Positions 14,001-20,759 of a stretch of 31,286 nt of DNA are shown here, piece by piece; position 1 is the stretch's first letter; every line of letters begins with the position of its first letter. The DNA lies in IMG/VR virus record IMGVR_UViG_3300044634_000484, positions 1 to 31,286 of that record; one strand, given 5' to 3'. A program made the position numbers and the translations under genes. The stretch comes from a virus. The notes under the pieces are model-generated. The model was not told where the DNA came from, did no database searches, and worked only from the letters and a program-made list of their open reading frames with translations.

Positions 14001-16823
14001 TTAACTAAGCTAGCTACTAACTCAACATCATTATTATCTAAGCCTGCTGCTATATCTCAAAATTCTGCAAAGCTATCAATTGAAAATGGTATTTTAAGGT
14101 TTAAAAAATCTCTTCCTAACGATGGTGTAAAAATAAATACCAAAACTGGTATAAATAATTTGTTGTCTAAGGTAGCAGCTGACGATGCAATTCCTTACAA
14201 CCTTGCAAGAGACTTTAAAATGACATCAACTTCTGCTGGTGAATACAGTCCAAATAAAACAACAATAACAATGCCACCAAGTGGAATGAGTGGGGGAACT
14301 GCAGTCCATGAGTATGCTCATCATTTAGACTTTACAACTAAAAATTGGTCTTTCGATGCTTGGCTAAATTCAGCAAAAGATAATTTTGATGATGGTGCAC
14401 TAGCATATCTTAGAAAAGCTTATGATTCTGCACAAGAAATTAAATTAGGTCAAGGCCAAGCTGCTATAGAAAATATATTAACAAATTTTTCTAGTAAAAA
14501 TCCAAATTTAATTGGAAACTATAGAGCAGTTCAAGAAGGAGTGGCAACAGATAAAACTGCTGGACTTTATAATAGCTTGGTTGGTCAAGGTAAGCTAGAC
14601 ATTGCAAGATTAATTGGAAATCCTTACGCACACGGAACTGGTTACTTTAGTAACTTTACTCACATGGCAAGAGTTTTAGATGAAAATCCTAGTTGGAGAT
14701 CACCAGCATATCCAGAAGGATTTTTAGCAGAAGGCGCATCTAAGGCAATGCCTGCATCTATTCGTGCAAGATATCAAAGCTGGGTAGATAAAATGAAAGA
14801 GTATGAAATCACCCCAGGCATGGATCCAATGGACCCTAAATGGGTAGCGCTAAAGTATTGGGCCAAGGAAAACAATTTTGCAAATGGAGGTCTAGTTGGA
14901 TACCATAAAGGCGGTCCAGTAGGACATAGACACGGAAGAAATCTCCCTTTAAACCAAGAACAAAAAGCAAGAAAGAATAAAAATCTTTCATACTACGACC
15001 CTAAAATAGATGGCCCTATAAAGAATTACTCAGATACTAGTGCAAAAATACTTACTAGTGGACCGTTTGGAATTTTTGCCCCACTTGGAGCATTAGCTGC
15101 AGATCTTTTTGGAGTATACTTTCAAGGCAAAACTCCAGGATTTGGAAAAAATGGTGCTGCTGATTTAAATCCAAAATCTTATGAGCAACATGTTTCTGCT
15201 TTAATGCAAGGTATGTTTAATCCTTTTGCAGAAATTGCAAAAGGAAGCGCAACTACAGGAGACTGGGTTAGCGCAGGATTAAATTTTGTTCCAGGAGTAG
15301 GTGCCATAAAAGGAGTTAGTGCACTTCGTGCACGTTCTGCAGCATATAAAATAATAGATAAAGCAGCTATAAGCTTACCATCAGAAGCTAGAGTCTCACT
15401 TCTTCCAAATGCTAAACTTAGAAGTAATTTTGTTGCTCTTAAAAAAGAAGGTGACCTTAATAGCCCAGAATTTGCAAAAGCAAGATATGAGCTTGCGCTA
15501 TCTGATGCACTTAGAGCAGCAAAGAGAAATAAGTTTACTGCACTACCAGATTTAAAAAATACCACCGCTGCCAATCTTATTGAAGAAAATAAGAATTTGC
15601 CAAAAACTATAGAAGAGCTTATTAAAATAGAAGGAAAAGATTATCTTTTTAGATTTGAAAAAGGAGATATTTTACCTACTGATGCACCGTATATAGACAA
15701 ATTCCTTGCAGGCTTAAAAGAAGGAAAAGAAACTTCAAAAACTTTTAGTGCAGGTGGAATGCACCAAGCAGAAATTCTAGATCCTATTACTAAAAAACAA
15801 CTGTCTTGGGTAAACTATGATCCAGTTACTGGATATGTTCATTATCGTGGAACACATGTAGGATATAGAGGCCAACATCTTTCAGATGCTCTATGGAATA
15901 AAGCAACTTCAATTACTAGAATAAAACACTCTGATACTTTAACTGACATGGGTAGACCATCAGCTCTTCGTATCGGTGGTTTTATGGCAGATGATCCTTA
16001 CTATGGCGCAGTAACTTCAATTCCTAATTTAAAACAATATTTAGATATGCTTATGAAGATTGGAAAGTCTAAGAAGCCAAAGCCATCAACTGGAGAAGCA
16101 AGAAGCGGCATCGGATCTTGGCTAAGCGGCCATACTCCATCACGCCAGCCATCACAACCAACATCCCAACCAAGCAGCGGTATTGGCGTCTTCGGCAGTG
16201 ATAGTAACAGATTTAATGATAGGAACAGCATAATTGGTTTTCAAGATGATAGACTTCTTTACTGGAGCTCCGCTGATGAGCTGAGAAATAGCCTTAGACC
16301 AGAAGTTGTAGAATGGTATGGAAGTCCATACCGCACATCAGCAACCTTCCCATATGGTCCAAACGGATATATAGAGCCAATGGCTTTACCAGAGCTAGAA
16401 AGAATTCTTGCTTTAGAAAGAGCTTTTGAAGCAAGACAGCCTTTAAGTAACAGACAGATGCTGACTGGCGAAGCGTACTTGGAAAGCCTACGCAGAGGCA
16501 ACGGTGGATATGCAATGGGCGGGCTTGTCCAAAACTTCTCAAATTCTTCATTAAAAAATCTAGGCGTTCCAATGTTTGAGAATGGTATTAATATGGTTCC
16601 TGCAAATATGCTGGCAATGCTTCATAAAGATGAAGCTGTTATCCCAGCTAATATGAACCCATTTAATCCAAATGCATCGGCGGCTGTATCAGGTTCAGTA
16701 TATAATATTAACGTAGAATTAAATGGAACTAATGTAACAGCACAAGATGTTGCAACTCAAATACACAGAGAGATGAGATTAAAGGAAATGGCAGCTGGAG
16801 TAAATAGAAGGGTTGGTGGGTAA
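5049..16823 (+). CDS. Giant modular tape measure protein
   Basis: This 3924-residue protein follows the chaperone with a TAATG overlap. Order of parts: coiled coil (about 15-60); TP901-type core (about 200-460, FREADAELVRLTKVYGG...); hydrophobic segment (535-567); GGxV motifs from about residue 900; kinase-like module (about 1395-1620); Gly/Met-rich hydrophobic segments (1878-1929, 1971-1991); long charged coiled coil (2354-2478); the common tape-measure motif GTGTSDSIPAMLSNGEYVV (about 2711-2730); HExxH metalloprotease (3087-3092); GNAT-like module (about 3535-3665); Pro/Ser-rich linker (about 3675-3710). The C-terminus (VYNINVELNGTNVT...) is usual for tape measures. A fully helical ruler of this length at 1.5 angstroms per residue would be near 590 nm. 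The folded modules make the true tail shorter. I see no frameshift or broken frame. Confidence 0.95.
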   Translation: MADEQIVTSIVAKADLSSLVSEVHRASASLQQLQRELLASNKAISSSTKLANNLFRDTLTGSGQFSSHFVNLNSDVDKFGKNLDAGRLKLKNYFQTFREHSTTQKGMIRELAKEQVMLQNSVLQPLGRNAQGLMQYNVMIPRGLDAIANSGKLARMEMQIMNRALSEGAGSLINWGKNTQWAGRQLTVGLTVPLTMFGAAAGKAFREADAELVRLTKVYGGLAATSASDLRAIREEVVETAKVLSKTMGASFKETIALGADIAATGQTGDELLGSIAETTRLAILGEVDRQDAMKATLSIQTAFKQNTEQLTESINFLNAVENQTSTTLNDLVEAIPKAGPVIQQLGGDVKDLALYLTAMREGGISASEGANALKSGLASLINPTKQTVGMMSEFGIDVMGMVSKNTGDTTGLLMDLQKALDSLDPLSKARAMEQMFGKFQFARMSALLNNLGKQGSQTLQVLDLMKASTADLADVASRELKMVTESASGKYKRAIEGLKAELADVGEEFLGVATKLISAATKILDFFTKLPDPIKKGLTFLAGFTALVGPLIMLTGVLANFFGYITKGVVQLRAFFMKANGWKMLTPEIIAAEKAALMVENAFYSDAAAAQVLHNALQKLVLDYQSLQAASMKNAVPVNGGVSTVAGNPVMVGGRRVVDPNDPYVGDPNTRAMSHIRPRDLNNPATIFGGVPGAIPVNRGISRTPQIYMHDRLPNVEGLTSVKGISTGIVAPEAAKFHALMATLGMQTEQEVAVLKKTIAMGGTVSRELLDTFDDILPITQRFADSAATQSALIVQQMRNAEITVDQAKARILALNAQIEADMGSAVTAYAAGRGRRIDLTRAPMMDQPVVDANGQFTLRDLYKKKTNASVMEEFGRVRGVRTFGAPYSIQTTRMPKFNTGGDIESFGPNKTMVSGPSSINYDDRLGSVPLGGYVLNQQAAMDPANAALVAMAPSTYLNDGGNITAALTPREVVFGPQIQRMPELYAAVDAANSGYNFGGQIMSGTYGYGRESTLSIWARLVNSKDYPKVIRAATVASDAAILSQLTGMDIKDATKRVSADYDSAIEHAKKAAAKNGTRKTEEFVKARTAQLIRLSKEFPGANLILDKYSDKNKYDQNAKSARMKAIAPQTYAGTMRSVIDDLVKEGVLTQAQAKKVFGILGQTSDFYDPISKSHTMTAKRSASIFKPGELQALLVEEGMSRAEAEKYAGVTGVRSNNFVGQSTGLSRSFNTMGNWLQQSTDGVFLDEVSPFKDEAKSNFIAGIKKLKAKLGITGPTTMKEIIRQLTLSRIKSGVGYNSKMVTTLGGRLAGRGISFAKPALGPLAGAFNKGGMIPGGSISRNRKNYGFVSPALRLLAPAQQLKILQQAREMSATTPAGYIPASYSHLLTPSTGRSFPVPGVAGVYQNEEKKKVFFKAVPNEVSLTAEMRGTEIGRILGLVTPVQVARSIRNPLDPTGKSRFLGAESDYDEGFINPNTSVPGKFTQDEVLDQFIASMILANKDLSRSNVHGRRLADVGNGGVLAKASMNDDYAKTLPSMEEMALANLLQVKGGSRKDFARDTAPIIAKMTAKEYGDKIKEKMEAAYPELKRYIKSLPKKDRKPYDALLKRFEEGMDVDWSKYHAMHVNPKYLNAGGPVGGGPVQRSRYAYGRKKDGSRVSGNPAKRAQQERLKAERSVTPVSRSGYTSSGNPQMQVQQIPYVGGAGVFGNAFGASQTGQSQQAINTLRLSQIGQLPAGITRSFKSLTDSIKLGTVGLRYGIMNSGKYLSSAYADYAKERISSARTTTRTIREGILREQSKRLSAAYPGQMMPMYMSGPGAGVGSLGAVGAWKDSGQDGVKSRKVGTYGYRRREFMDADGKIYNTKAAKAAGIDTRVRGGMGMGAQMGIGMAGSMGAMSLMQQEKVLGMSGMTAGLAVMGASTILPMLPWKTMASSVKSTTASIVASVKAFKNFKDAISKTGAAAADFVKKFKLLGATLSVVLVGLDIWKKYSNAQQDAAMALSITAKGAEQAGIKYFNLNQYLTDYIEKQKLANAAAQGSKSNSIGMPGIPQSIDEMKKAKEDGKVLKELIESINRTSSTGELQRLINNQKAQYVAGGLSIEQANSMIYGAIANSEKASQAYKLLADQGFGAIQDKSTAAEYAVSNLVNTLNNNKSVWQIFNTKDVSLWNPMSPYNAITDTFADANAQKKAVISGFESMIGIVNAGTQALIGTKNAQGDLIDEHEAYQTILASTEKNIPEFNIPIGKDTYDTLVEMSPKLAEITNKFDTLKSIIAKTKLFTSGINIDLKAIDANLAIKLAGFTAAIGSGISELTKAGDENNTYGSTGKVLKRLQESILATSAASQKAAAVSQRNIQEEIKLIAKKISLIEDEKNKKLDSLRATQDASNYALELQKLQIEYADAVARGDVSGAARARISIDQLTSNRQADLAEKAIQDEAARLKAIEQKKIDAKQAAADKKAIAFQDRQDNATNAAAVMDVVKGFKATYDEITALRITNSMMPESEAKRKAEAQLVGKLDDLLKKVGVAGTGSSETAKAIRESFAQYFNKDGTVKKVYVESPGLPDATTRGVTATTITTLNKDILKILDRDVALVSSMATQITGGKGYSIKTMTEEIVAALKGKGTGTYSDPINAGTTVGQLGKSSINWGDKYDPNSSREQVKKFAQKKGYKPGTNFYFREADGTIKQFVVLKDGNIQLQKITTKADGGPVRGEGTGTSDSIPAMLSNGEYVVRASSVAKYGVEALDALNAQKLHKGGPVGHRHGRNLPGSKFRWNPYDEDMPDYWSDGSPSGSPYTQRWGALRYGPAKGKDIWGGTEIPGLPFSGKIANRSDYWHQIAEQPIKYSGPGMGLDKDPMRYAGSGASMGGIGNGVYGPGFMTFATGGFVGNKNGNWFSKFNPVNAITSFIEGIGSGMMGRQTQGKATNVKLGLTQQEKDRALLQTAQMLSGYTSAFNLKNNTSPEIFGNKSLGVSADLLALLPAIGGLTKLATNSTSLLSKPAAISQNSAKLSIENGILRFKKSLPNDGVKINTKTGINNLLSKVAADDAIPYNLARDFKMTSTSAGEYSPNKTTITMPPSGMSGGTAVHEYAHHLDFTTKNWSFDAWLNSAKDNFDDGALAYLRKAYDSAQEIKLGQGQAAIENILTNFSSKNPNLIGNYRAVQEGVATDKTAGLYNSLVGQGKLDIARLIGNPYAHGTGYFSNFTHMARVLDENPSWRSPAYPEGFLAEGASKAMPASIRARYQSWVDKMKEYEITPGMDPMDPKWVALKYWAKENNFANGGLVGYHKGGPVGHRHGRNLPLNQEQKARKNKNLSYYDPKIDGPIKNYSDTSAKILTSGPFGIFAPLGALAADLFGVYFQGKTPGFGKNGAADLNPKSYEQHVSALMQGMFNPFAEIAKGSATTGDWVSAGLNFVPGVGAIKGVSALRARSAAYKIIDKAAISLPSEARVSLLPNAKLRSNFVALKKEGDLNSPEFAKARYELALSDALRAAKRNKFTALPDLKNTTAANLIEENKNLPKTIEELIKIEGKDYLFRFEKGDILPTDAPYIDKFLAGLKEGKETSKTFSAGGMHQAEILDPITKKQLSWVNYDPVTGYVHYRGTHVGYRGQHLSDALWNKATSITRIKHSDTLTDMGRPSALRIGGFMADDPYYGAVTSIPNLKQYLDMLMKIGKSKKPKPSTGEARSGIGSWLSGHTPSRQPSQPTSQPSSGIGVFGSDSNRFNDRNSIIGFQDDRLLYWSSADELRNSLRPEVVEWYGSPYRTSATFPYGPNGYIEPMALPELERILALERAFEARQPLSNRQMLTGEAYLESLRRGNGGYAMGGLVQNFSNSSLKNLGVPMFENGINMVPANMLAMLHKDEAVIPANMNPFNPNASAAVSGSVYNINVELNGTNVTAQDVATQIHREMRLKEMAAGVNRRVGG
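9231..9908 (+). other. Kinase-like module inside the tape measure
   Basis: Tape measure residues about 1395-1620. 'KKKVFFKAVPNE' resembles a nucleotide-binding lysine strand (K1417). It is followed by a helix with candidate glutamates E1428 and E1433 (LTAEMRGTEIGRILGL). 'ILANKDLSRSNVH' has D1503 and N1508 with the D-x4-N spacing of kinase catalytic loops, and D1516 in 'ADVGNGG' could be the metal-binding aspartate. The pattern recalls HipA or PI-kinase-like folds, although the catalytic-loop His is Asn here. It may be active or degenerate. Confidence 0.4.
13308..13352 (+). repeat. HKGGPVGHRHGRNLP motif, copy 1
   Basis: Tape measure residues 2754-2768. The 15 residues are identical to those of copy 2 at 14904-14948, yet the codons differ at nine bases, nearly all at third positions. 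The motif therefore looks conserved at the protein level and not freshly duplicated. Confidence 0.9.
14121..14820 (+). other. HExxH zinc metalloprotease-like module inside the tape measure
   Basis: Tape measure residues about 3025-3257. The motif HEYAHHLD gives H3087, E3088 and H3091, a zinc-binding HExxH. A later 'PEGFLAEGASKAMP' supplies E3223 or E3228 as a possible third ligand, as in gluzincins. A GNAT-like module follows downstream and a hydrophobic segment precedes it. The motif is clear. The subfamily and substrate are not. Confidence 0.55.
14904..14948 (+). repeat. HKGGPVGHRHGRNLP motif, copy 2
   Basis: Tape measure residues 3286-3300. Identical in protein to copy 1 and placed between the metalloprotease and GNAT-like modules. 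It directly follows another GG motif (FANGGLVGY). Confidence 0.9.
15640..16005 (+). other. GNAT-like acyltransferase module inside the tape measure
   Basis: Tape measure residues about 3531-3652. Strand 'AEILDPITKKQLSWVNYD' and 'YVHYRGTHVGYRGQHLSDALWNKA' match the GNAT layout of beta-4/beta-5 and the acyl-CoA-binding loop (R3607-G3608-Q-H-L). A His and a 'GRPSALRIGG' end follow. The fold is inferred by eye, and the catalytic state is unknown. Confidence 0.4.
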
Positions 16824-17419
16824 TGAGTTTTCAAAACTTAGCAAAAGGATCTGTGTTATATATCGAAGCAATTGACCCATTTGCAATTAATACTGCAAAC
16901 AATACTTTTAACTACAAGGGTGAAACAATTACTCCGCCAGGAAATGTTTATCCTGCCTATAATGCTCTAACAAAAACTTGGCCGCTACGATACGAGGATA
17001 GAGCGGAGTTAAAATTTAGAAGAGTTACAGAGCATAATAGAGATCCCCTTGCTATAACTACAAATAGAATTGAATCTAGCCAAAGAATGTCAAATGGAAC
17101 ACTAAGAAAATATTTTATTGCCGATAAGCTAAACATAAGTGTATCTTGGGAAATGTTGCCATCATTTAGAAATGAAACAGTAGATGGTGGATGGGGTGCA
17201 GAAGACATAAAGAATTTTTATGAGTCGGATGCAGGAAGAGGATCTTTTAGGATAAAACTAAATCCAACGGTATTTAATCCATCCCTAATAACTGCTGATG
17301 CTGGCACCTTGGCCGATGATTATACTTATACGGTAATGTTTACCTCATGTGACTTTACTGTCCTTAAAAGAGGCCTGCAGACCTTCTGGAGTGTATCTAT
17401 ATCAATGGAGCAGGTATGA
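16823..17419 (+). CDS. Distal tail protein
   Basis: This 198-residue protein starts in a TAATG overlap with the tape measure stop. Its position directly after the tape measure is that of the distal tail protein (Dit), which forms the ring at the tail tip. The middle contains 'KYFIADKLNISVSWEMLPSFRN' and 'VDGGWGAEDIKNFYE', which I associate with actinobacteriophage minor tail proteins. It is beta-rich with no enzymatic motif. It overlaps the next start by four bases (ATGA). The Dit role is inferred mainly from synteny. Confidence 0.6.
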   Translation: MSFQNLAKGSVLYIEAIDPFAINTANNTFNYKGETITPPGNVYPAYNALTKTWPLRYEDRAELKFRRVTEHNRDPLAITTNRIESSQRMSNGTLRKYFIADKLNISVSWEMLPSFRNETVDGGWGAEDIKNFYESDAGRGSFRIKLNPTVFNPSLITADAGTLADDYTYTVMFTSCDFTVLKRGLQTFWSVSISMEQV

Positions 17420-20400
17420 TAACTGTAAGTAATACAACTAAGAATTTAATTAAGCGGGGGTCATCAATAAAAACTTCTGCAAGTGCAACAATGGAATATA
17501 ACCTAAACTCCATGGTTGAATATATAAAAGCAACAACTACACCAGCAGAGATAGTTAATACATATTCAGCTGCTTTTAAGAAATTGTTCCCAATAGATAC
17601 AATATATAAACCATTTAGACCTGTGTCCCCAGGAATTAAATATTTAGTTTATACAAAGGATGCATCTGGAAATCAAACAGACTCACCACGTCAAGATTTG
17701 TATGAAAATCCTAGGGATGTAGCTTTTTTGGGTAAGCCTAGATTATACTACCCTGGCCCAGAGATGACATATAAATATTGGCTTGCTCCTAAAAATACAA
17801 ACATTAGTGTTTCTTTAGAATATTTTTCAAATGAAGCAAAGACTACCGTAAAGCTAGTCCCTGCAAATAAAATTATCGCAAGGTTTGAAACTAATCATGA
17901 CACACCGCTGTCTTGGATAATATCTGTAGTTAAGGAAGACAACTCAGTCGTAAATGTACCTGGAACATCTCTTAATGAAAACGGGGAGGCAGTGATATAT
18001 TATGATGGAGATGCATGGTCAACAGATGAGCCTGGTGAATATACTACAACTCAAAAGTTAAAAAAAATAACTTTATCTGCAACAAACAGAATGAATGGTA
18101 AACTACTTGGTGTAATTGAATTGAGCCCAAGGTGGGTGGTAGACATAAGTTCAGACATAGTATCATTTACTGTTAATAAAGAAACAACAGCAGATAGCGA
18201 CTCTGTTGTTCCAGTTGGAGTGATTACAGCAAACTACTTAAGCTTATCTTTGTTTAGGCAGCACGGCGAAACATCTAGATCGGTGATGGAGTATAACGTA
18301 AAAGATGATATAGATGATACAAAGCTGTATCTATTTAAAAATGCAATTATAAAACCATATATTAATATTGGAGACGTAGATCCAGAAAAAGTAACGCAGG
18401 GTATATTTTATGCCAACTCATGGACTCTTTCTGAATTTGGAGAAGCCACCATTGATGCAACCGATGCAGCAAAAATATTACAAGATACTGTTTGCCCACA
18501 ATTATTAGTTCAAGATTCACCAGTAACTTCAGTCATAAAAAGAGTACTTGACGCTGTCGGGTTTTCTAATTACAACATTAACATAAAGATGACTGATGGC
18601 GAGGTTGATGATGACTCAATTCCATCTCTAGCCTATTGGTGGTGTGATGGAGATAAAACAGTTTGGGAAGTATTGCAAGAGTTATGTAGAGATATTCAGA
18701 TGAACGCGTTTGTGAATGAAAATAATATCTTAAACTTCTATAGCAGAAATGTAATTTATGACGCAGATACCCCATCAAGTTGGGTATTTACAGATAAAGA
18801 AATTACCAGTGGAGGTGTTGTTGATTATGCACCAAGCATAGCAAGCTTGTCATCAAGAGAAATGTTTTCTGCAAATCAGGTTACTGTAAAATACTCTTCA
18901 GCATCTACTTCGGTAAATAGCACCTCTAGCCAGCCTCTATGGACATCTTCTGATTCATTTCTTGGAGCTGGCAGACTTGATGACAATATCGTAGACAGTA
19001 GCACAATGTTCAAGCTAAAACCAAATACAATAAATAAAGATAGAATTGATAAGGTGCTAGATGCTTTTAATGGTTATGTTTTAATTAACGATGAGATAAT
19101 TGAGTACGAAGGGCTTTGGTATCAGTATGTTCCCAAAGAAAAAGATTACTCGTTTTCTCCACCACGTGATAAGCCTGCAGTTCGAGTTCTAATGAAAAGC
19201 CAATCAGATTTTTGGAAGTACGAAGCTTTGGCAAAACCAGGGTCTAAGTATTTTTTTCCAACTGGGGAGTACAATATTAAGACCAGGGGAGCGCTTGGCA
19301 CACTGAAAAACAAAAGGGATCATCAAAAGCAGGTAACTTCTTATATTAACGATGTAGGTGAAAATGATGCAAATAAATTTAAACCTTATTCAGTTTCTCT
19401 GGGAGAAACAGCTATTACAAAATGGACAGGCGGAAACCTAACTGCGCCAGCAAATCCGAGATTTGATAGTAAAGCTAAAAACTTTTTGATGGTATCAAGT
19501 TTAGTTAAAGACAAAAAACAAGTTAATTTATTGATAAAGCCATTTAATACAATTAGCACAGGATCTTTATATATGGCATGCGGAACCAGAATGTTTTTTG
19601 ATAGCCAGCTAGTAAGCCCAGCTCAGGTTGGAGGCATTGCATTTTGCTTAGACTCAACTGGCCAAAATGGCTACTATGTTCTAATACGTACTACGGCTTA
19701 TGCTGTTTTAGAAAACGACATAATGATTGTAAAAGTTCAAAATGGAAAGATTACTGTTTTAAAAGATAGTCAGCAAACATCTCCAAAGACTTTGGCTGGA
19801 ATATATGCAGGCCAATCTTACAACATAGACGTACTTGTTAAGTCTCAAACTACATCAGGCACCCTAGTTAAAAATACGATTACTGTTTTTATTAATGGAT
19901 TTAAGATAAGAGCGGTTGATGTTGGAAGTGATTCTACAAATCTATACATTCCACCACTTACTATTACAAAAAATATAGCAGTTCATTGTGGACGTGGCAT
20001 GTCCTACTTTGATTTTTTATACGGAAAGAGTATTGATGAAGCTCTTTATAATGAAAGATCCACAGTGTCATCATACAAACACGTTGGCTCTTATGCAGAC
20101 GACACAATTTCTATGCTATACGGAGATTTAATTTATAATAATGGGAACACAGTCGCAGACCAAAATGGAGCACTAATTGAGTTTGGAACAACCGCAAGAG
20201 AAATAAGAAAGGTAAAAATTGCTTATGATCCAGATGAAAGGCCTGCTCTGCCTATTATGTTTAGAACTTCCAAAAATCCTTACGCTACAGTCCTTGACCA
20301 AAGGCTCCAGCCATTTTCTGCGGAGACGTATATTTTAAACAATACATCCACCTCAGTTGTTTTGCACGATAGCGACTACACAACTTTCTATGTCCTTGGA

Positions 20401-20733
20401 AATAAAATTAGCCGATCCTCTGCTATAGAGTATAATACAGATCAATCAGAAGATTCCCAAAACAAGGAGTCTGTAATATTTGAATCGTCATGGATTCAGA
20501 ATGAGCAGGATGCAGAAAAACTTGCAAATTGGATTAAAACAAACTCTTTAAATAAGGGTAGGTTTGTTGACATGACAGTTTTCGGTAACCCATTAATATC
20601 TGCTGGAGATATTGTTAGCATAAAGTATCCAATATTGGGGATGTCAGAATCTAGCGCTAAATACCTAGTAACTAAGTGTACTTTAGAGTATTCAGAAGGG
20701 ATCACTACCACAATTTCGTGTAGAGCTATCTAA
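17416..20733 (+). CDS. Tail hub/minor tail protein with lectin-like domain
   Basis: A 1105-residue protein coupled by an ATGA overlap. Residues about 285-440 (KLYLFKNAIIKPYINIGD...GIFYANSWTLSEFGEATIDATDAAKIL, then WWCDGDKTVWEVLQELCRDIQMNAFVNENN) have the pattern of baseplate hub proteins of the gp27/Tal type. Residues about 680-870 (FLMVSSLVKDKKQVNLLIKPF...GGIAFCLDSTGQNGYYVLIRT...YNIDVLVKS) look like a concanavalin A-like beta-sandwich, probably for glycan binding. The C-terminus returns to hub-like sequence (WIQNEQDAEKLANWIKTN...DIVSIKYPILGM). It likely closes the tail tip and contacts the host surface. No lysozyme or endopeptidase motif is seen. Confidence 0.7.
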   Translation: MITVSNTTKNLIKRGSSIKTSASATMEYNLNSMVEYIKATTTPAEIVNTYSAAFKKLFPIDTIYKPFRPVSPGIKYLVYTKDASGNQTDSPRQDLYENPRDVAFLGKPRLYYPGPEMTYKYWLAPKNTNISVSLEYFSNEAKTTVKLVPANKIIARFETNHDTPLSWIISVVKEDNSVVNVPGTSLNENGEAVIYYDGDAWSTDEPGEYTTTQKLKKITLSATNRMNGKLLGVIELSPRWVVDISSDIVSFTVNKETTADSDSVVPVGVITANYLSLSLFRQHGETSRSVMEYNVKDDIDDTKLYLFKNAIIKPYINIGDVDPEKVTQGIFYANSWTLSEFGEATIDATDAAKILQDTVCPQLLVQDSPVTSVIKRVLDAVGFSNYNINIKMTDGEVDDDSIPSLAYWWCDGDKTVWEVLQELCRDIQMNAFVNENNILNFYSRNVIYDADTPSSWVFTDKEITSGGVVDYAPSIASLSSREMFSANQVTVKYSSASTSVNSTSSQPLWTSSDSFLGAGRLDDNIVDSSTMFKLKPNTINKDRIDKVLDAFNGYVLINDEIIEYEGLWYQYVPKEKDYSFSPPRDKPAVRVLMKSQSDFWKYEALAKPGSKYFFPTGEYNIKTRGALGTLKNKRDHQKQVTSYINDVGENDANKFKPYSVSLGETAITKWTGGNLTAPANPRFDSKAKNFLMVSSLVKDKKQVNLLIKPFNTISTGSLYMACGTRMFFDSQLVSPAQVGGIAFCLDSTGQNGYYVLIRTTAYAVLENDIMIVKVQNGKITVLKDSQQTSPKTLAGIYAGQSYNIDVLVKSQTTSGTLVKNTITVFINGFKIRAVDVGSDSTNLYIPPLTITKNIAVHCGRGMSYFDFLYGKSIDEALYNERSTVSSYKHVGSYADDTISMLYGDLIYNNGNTVADQNGALIEFGTTAREIRKVKIAYDPDERPALPIMFRTSKNPYATVLDQRLQPFSAETYILNNTSTSVVLHDSDYTTFYVLGNKISRSSAIEYNTDQSEDSQNKESVIFESSWIQNEQDAEKLANWIKTNSLNKGRFVDMTVFGNPLISAGDIVSIKYPILGMSESSAKYLVTKCTLEYSEGITTTISCRAI

Positions 20734-20741
20734 TAACGTAA

Positions 20742-20759
20742 TGGTATAATAAATAAATG
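20742..20759 (+). promoter_or_regulatory. Extended -10 promoter positioned for a leaderless mRNA
   Basis: TGGTATAAT spans 20742-20750. The usual start about seven bases downstream of the -10 coincides with the ATG at 20757, and there is no purine-rich Shine-Dalgarno between them. No good -35 is visible. Confidence 0.5.

Noticed and set aside
5049-16823. A peptidoglycan hydrolase (lysozyme, SLT, NlpC/P60 or M23) in the tape measure.
   Set aside because: I looked for their catalytic motifs and found none. The only clear protease motif is HExxH.
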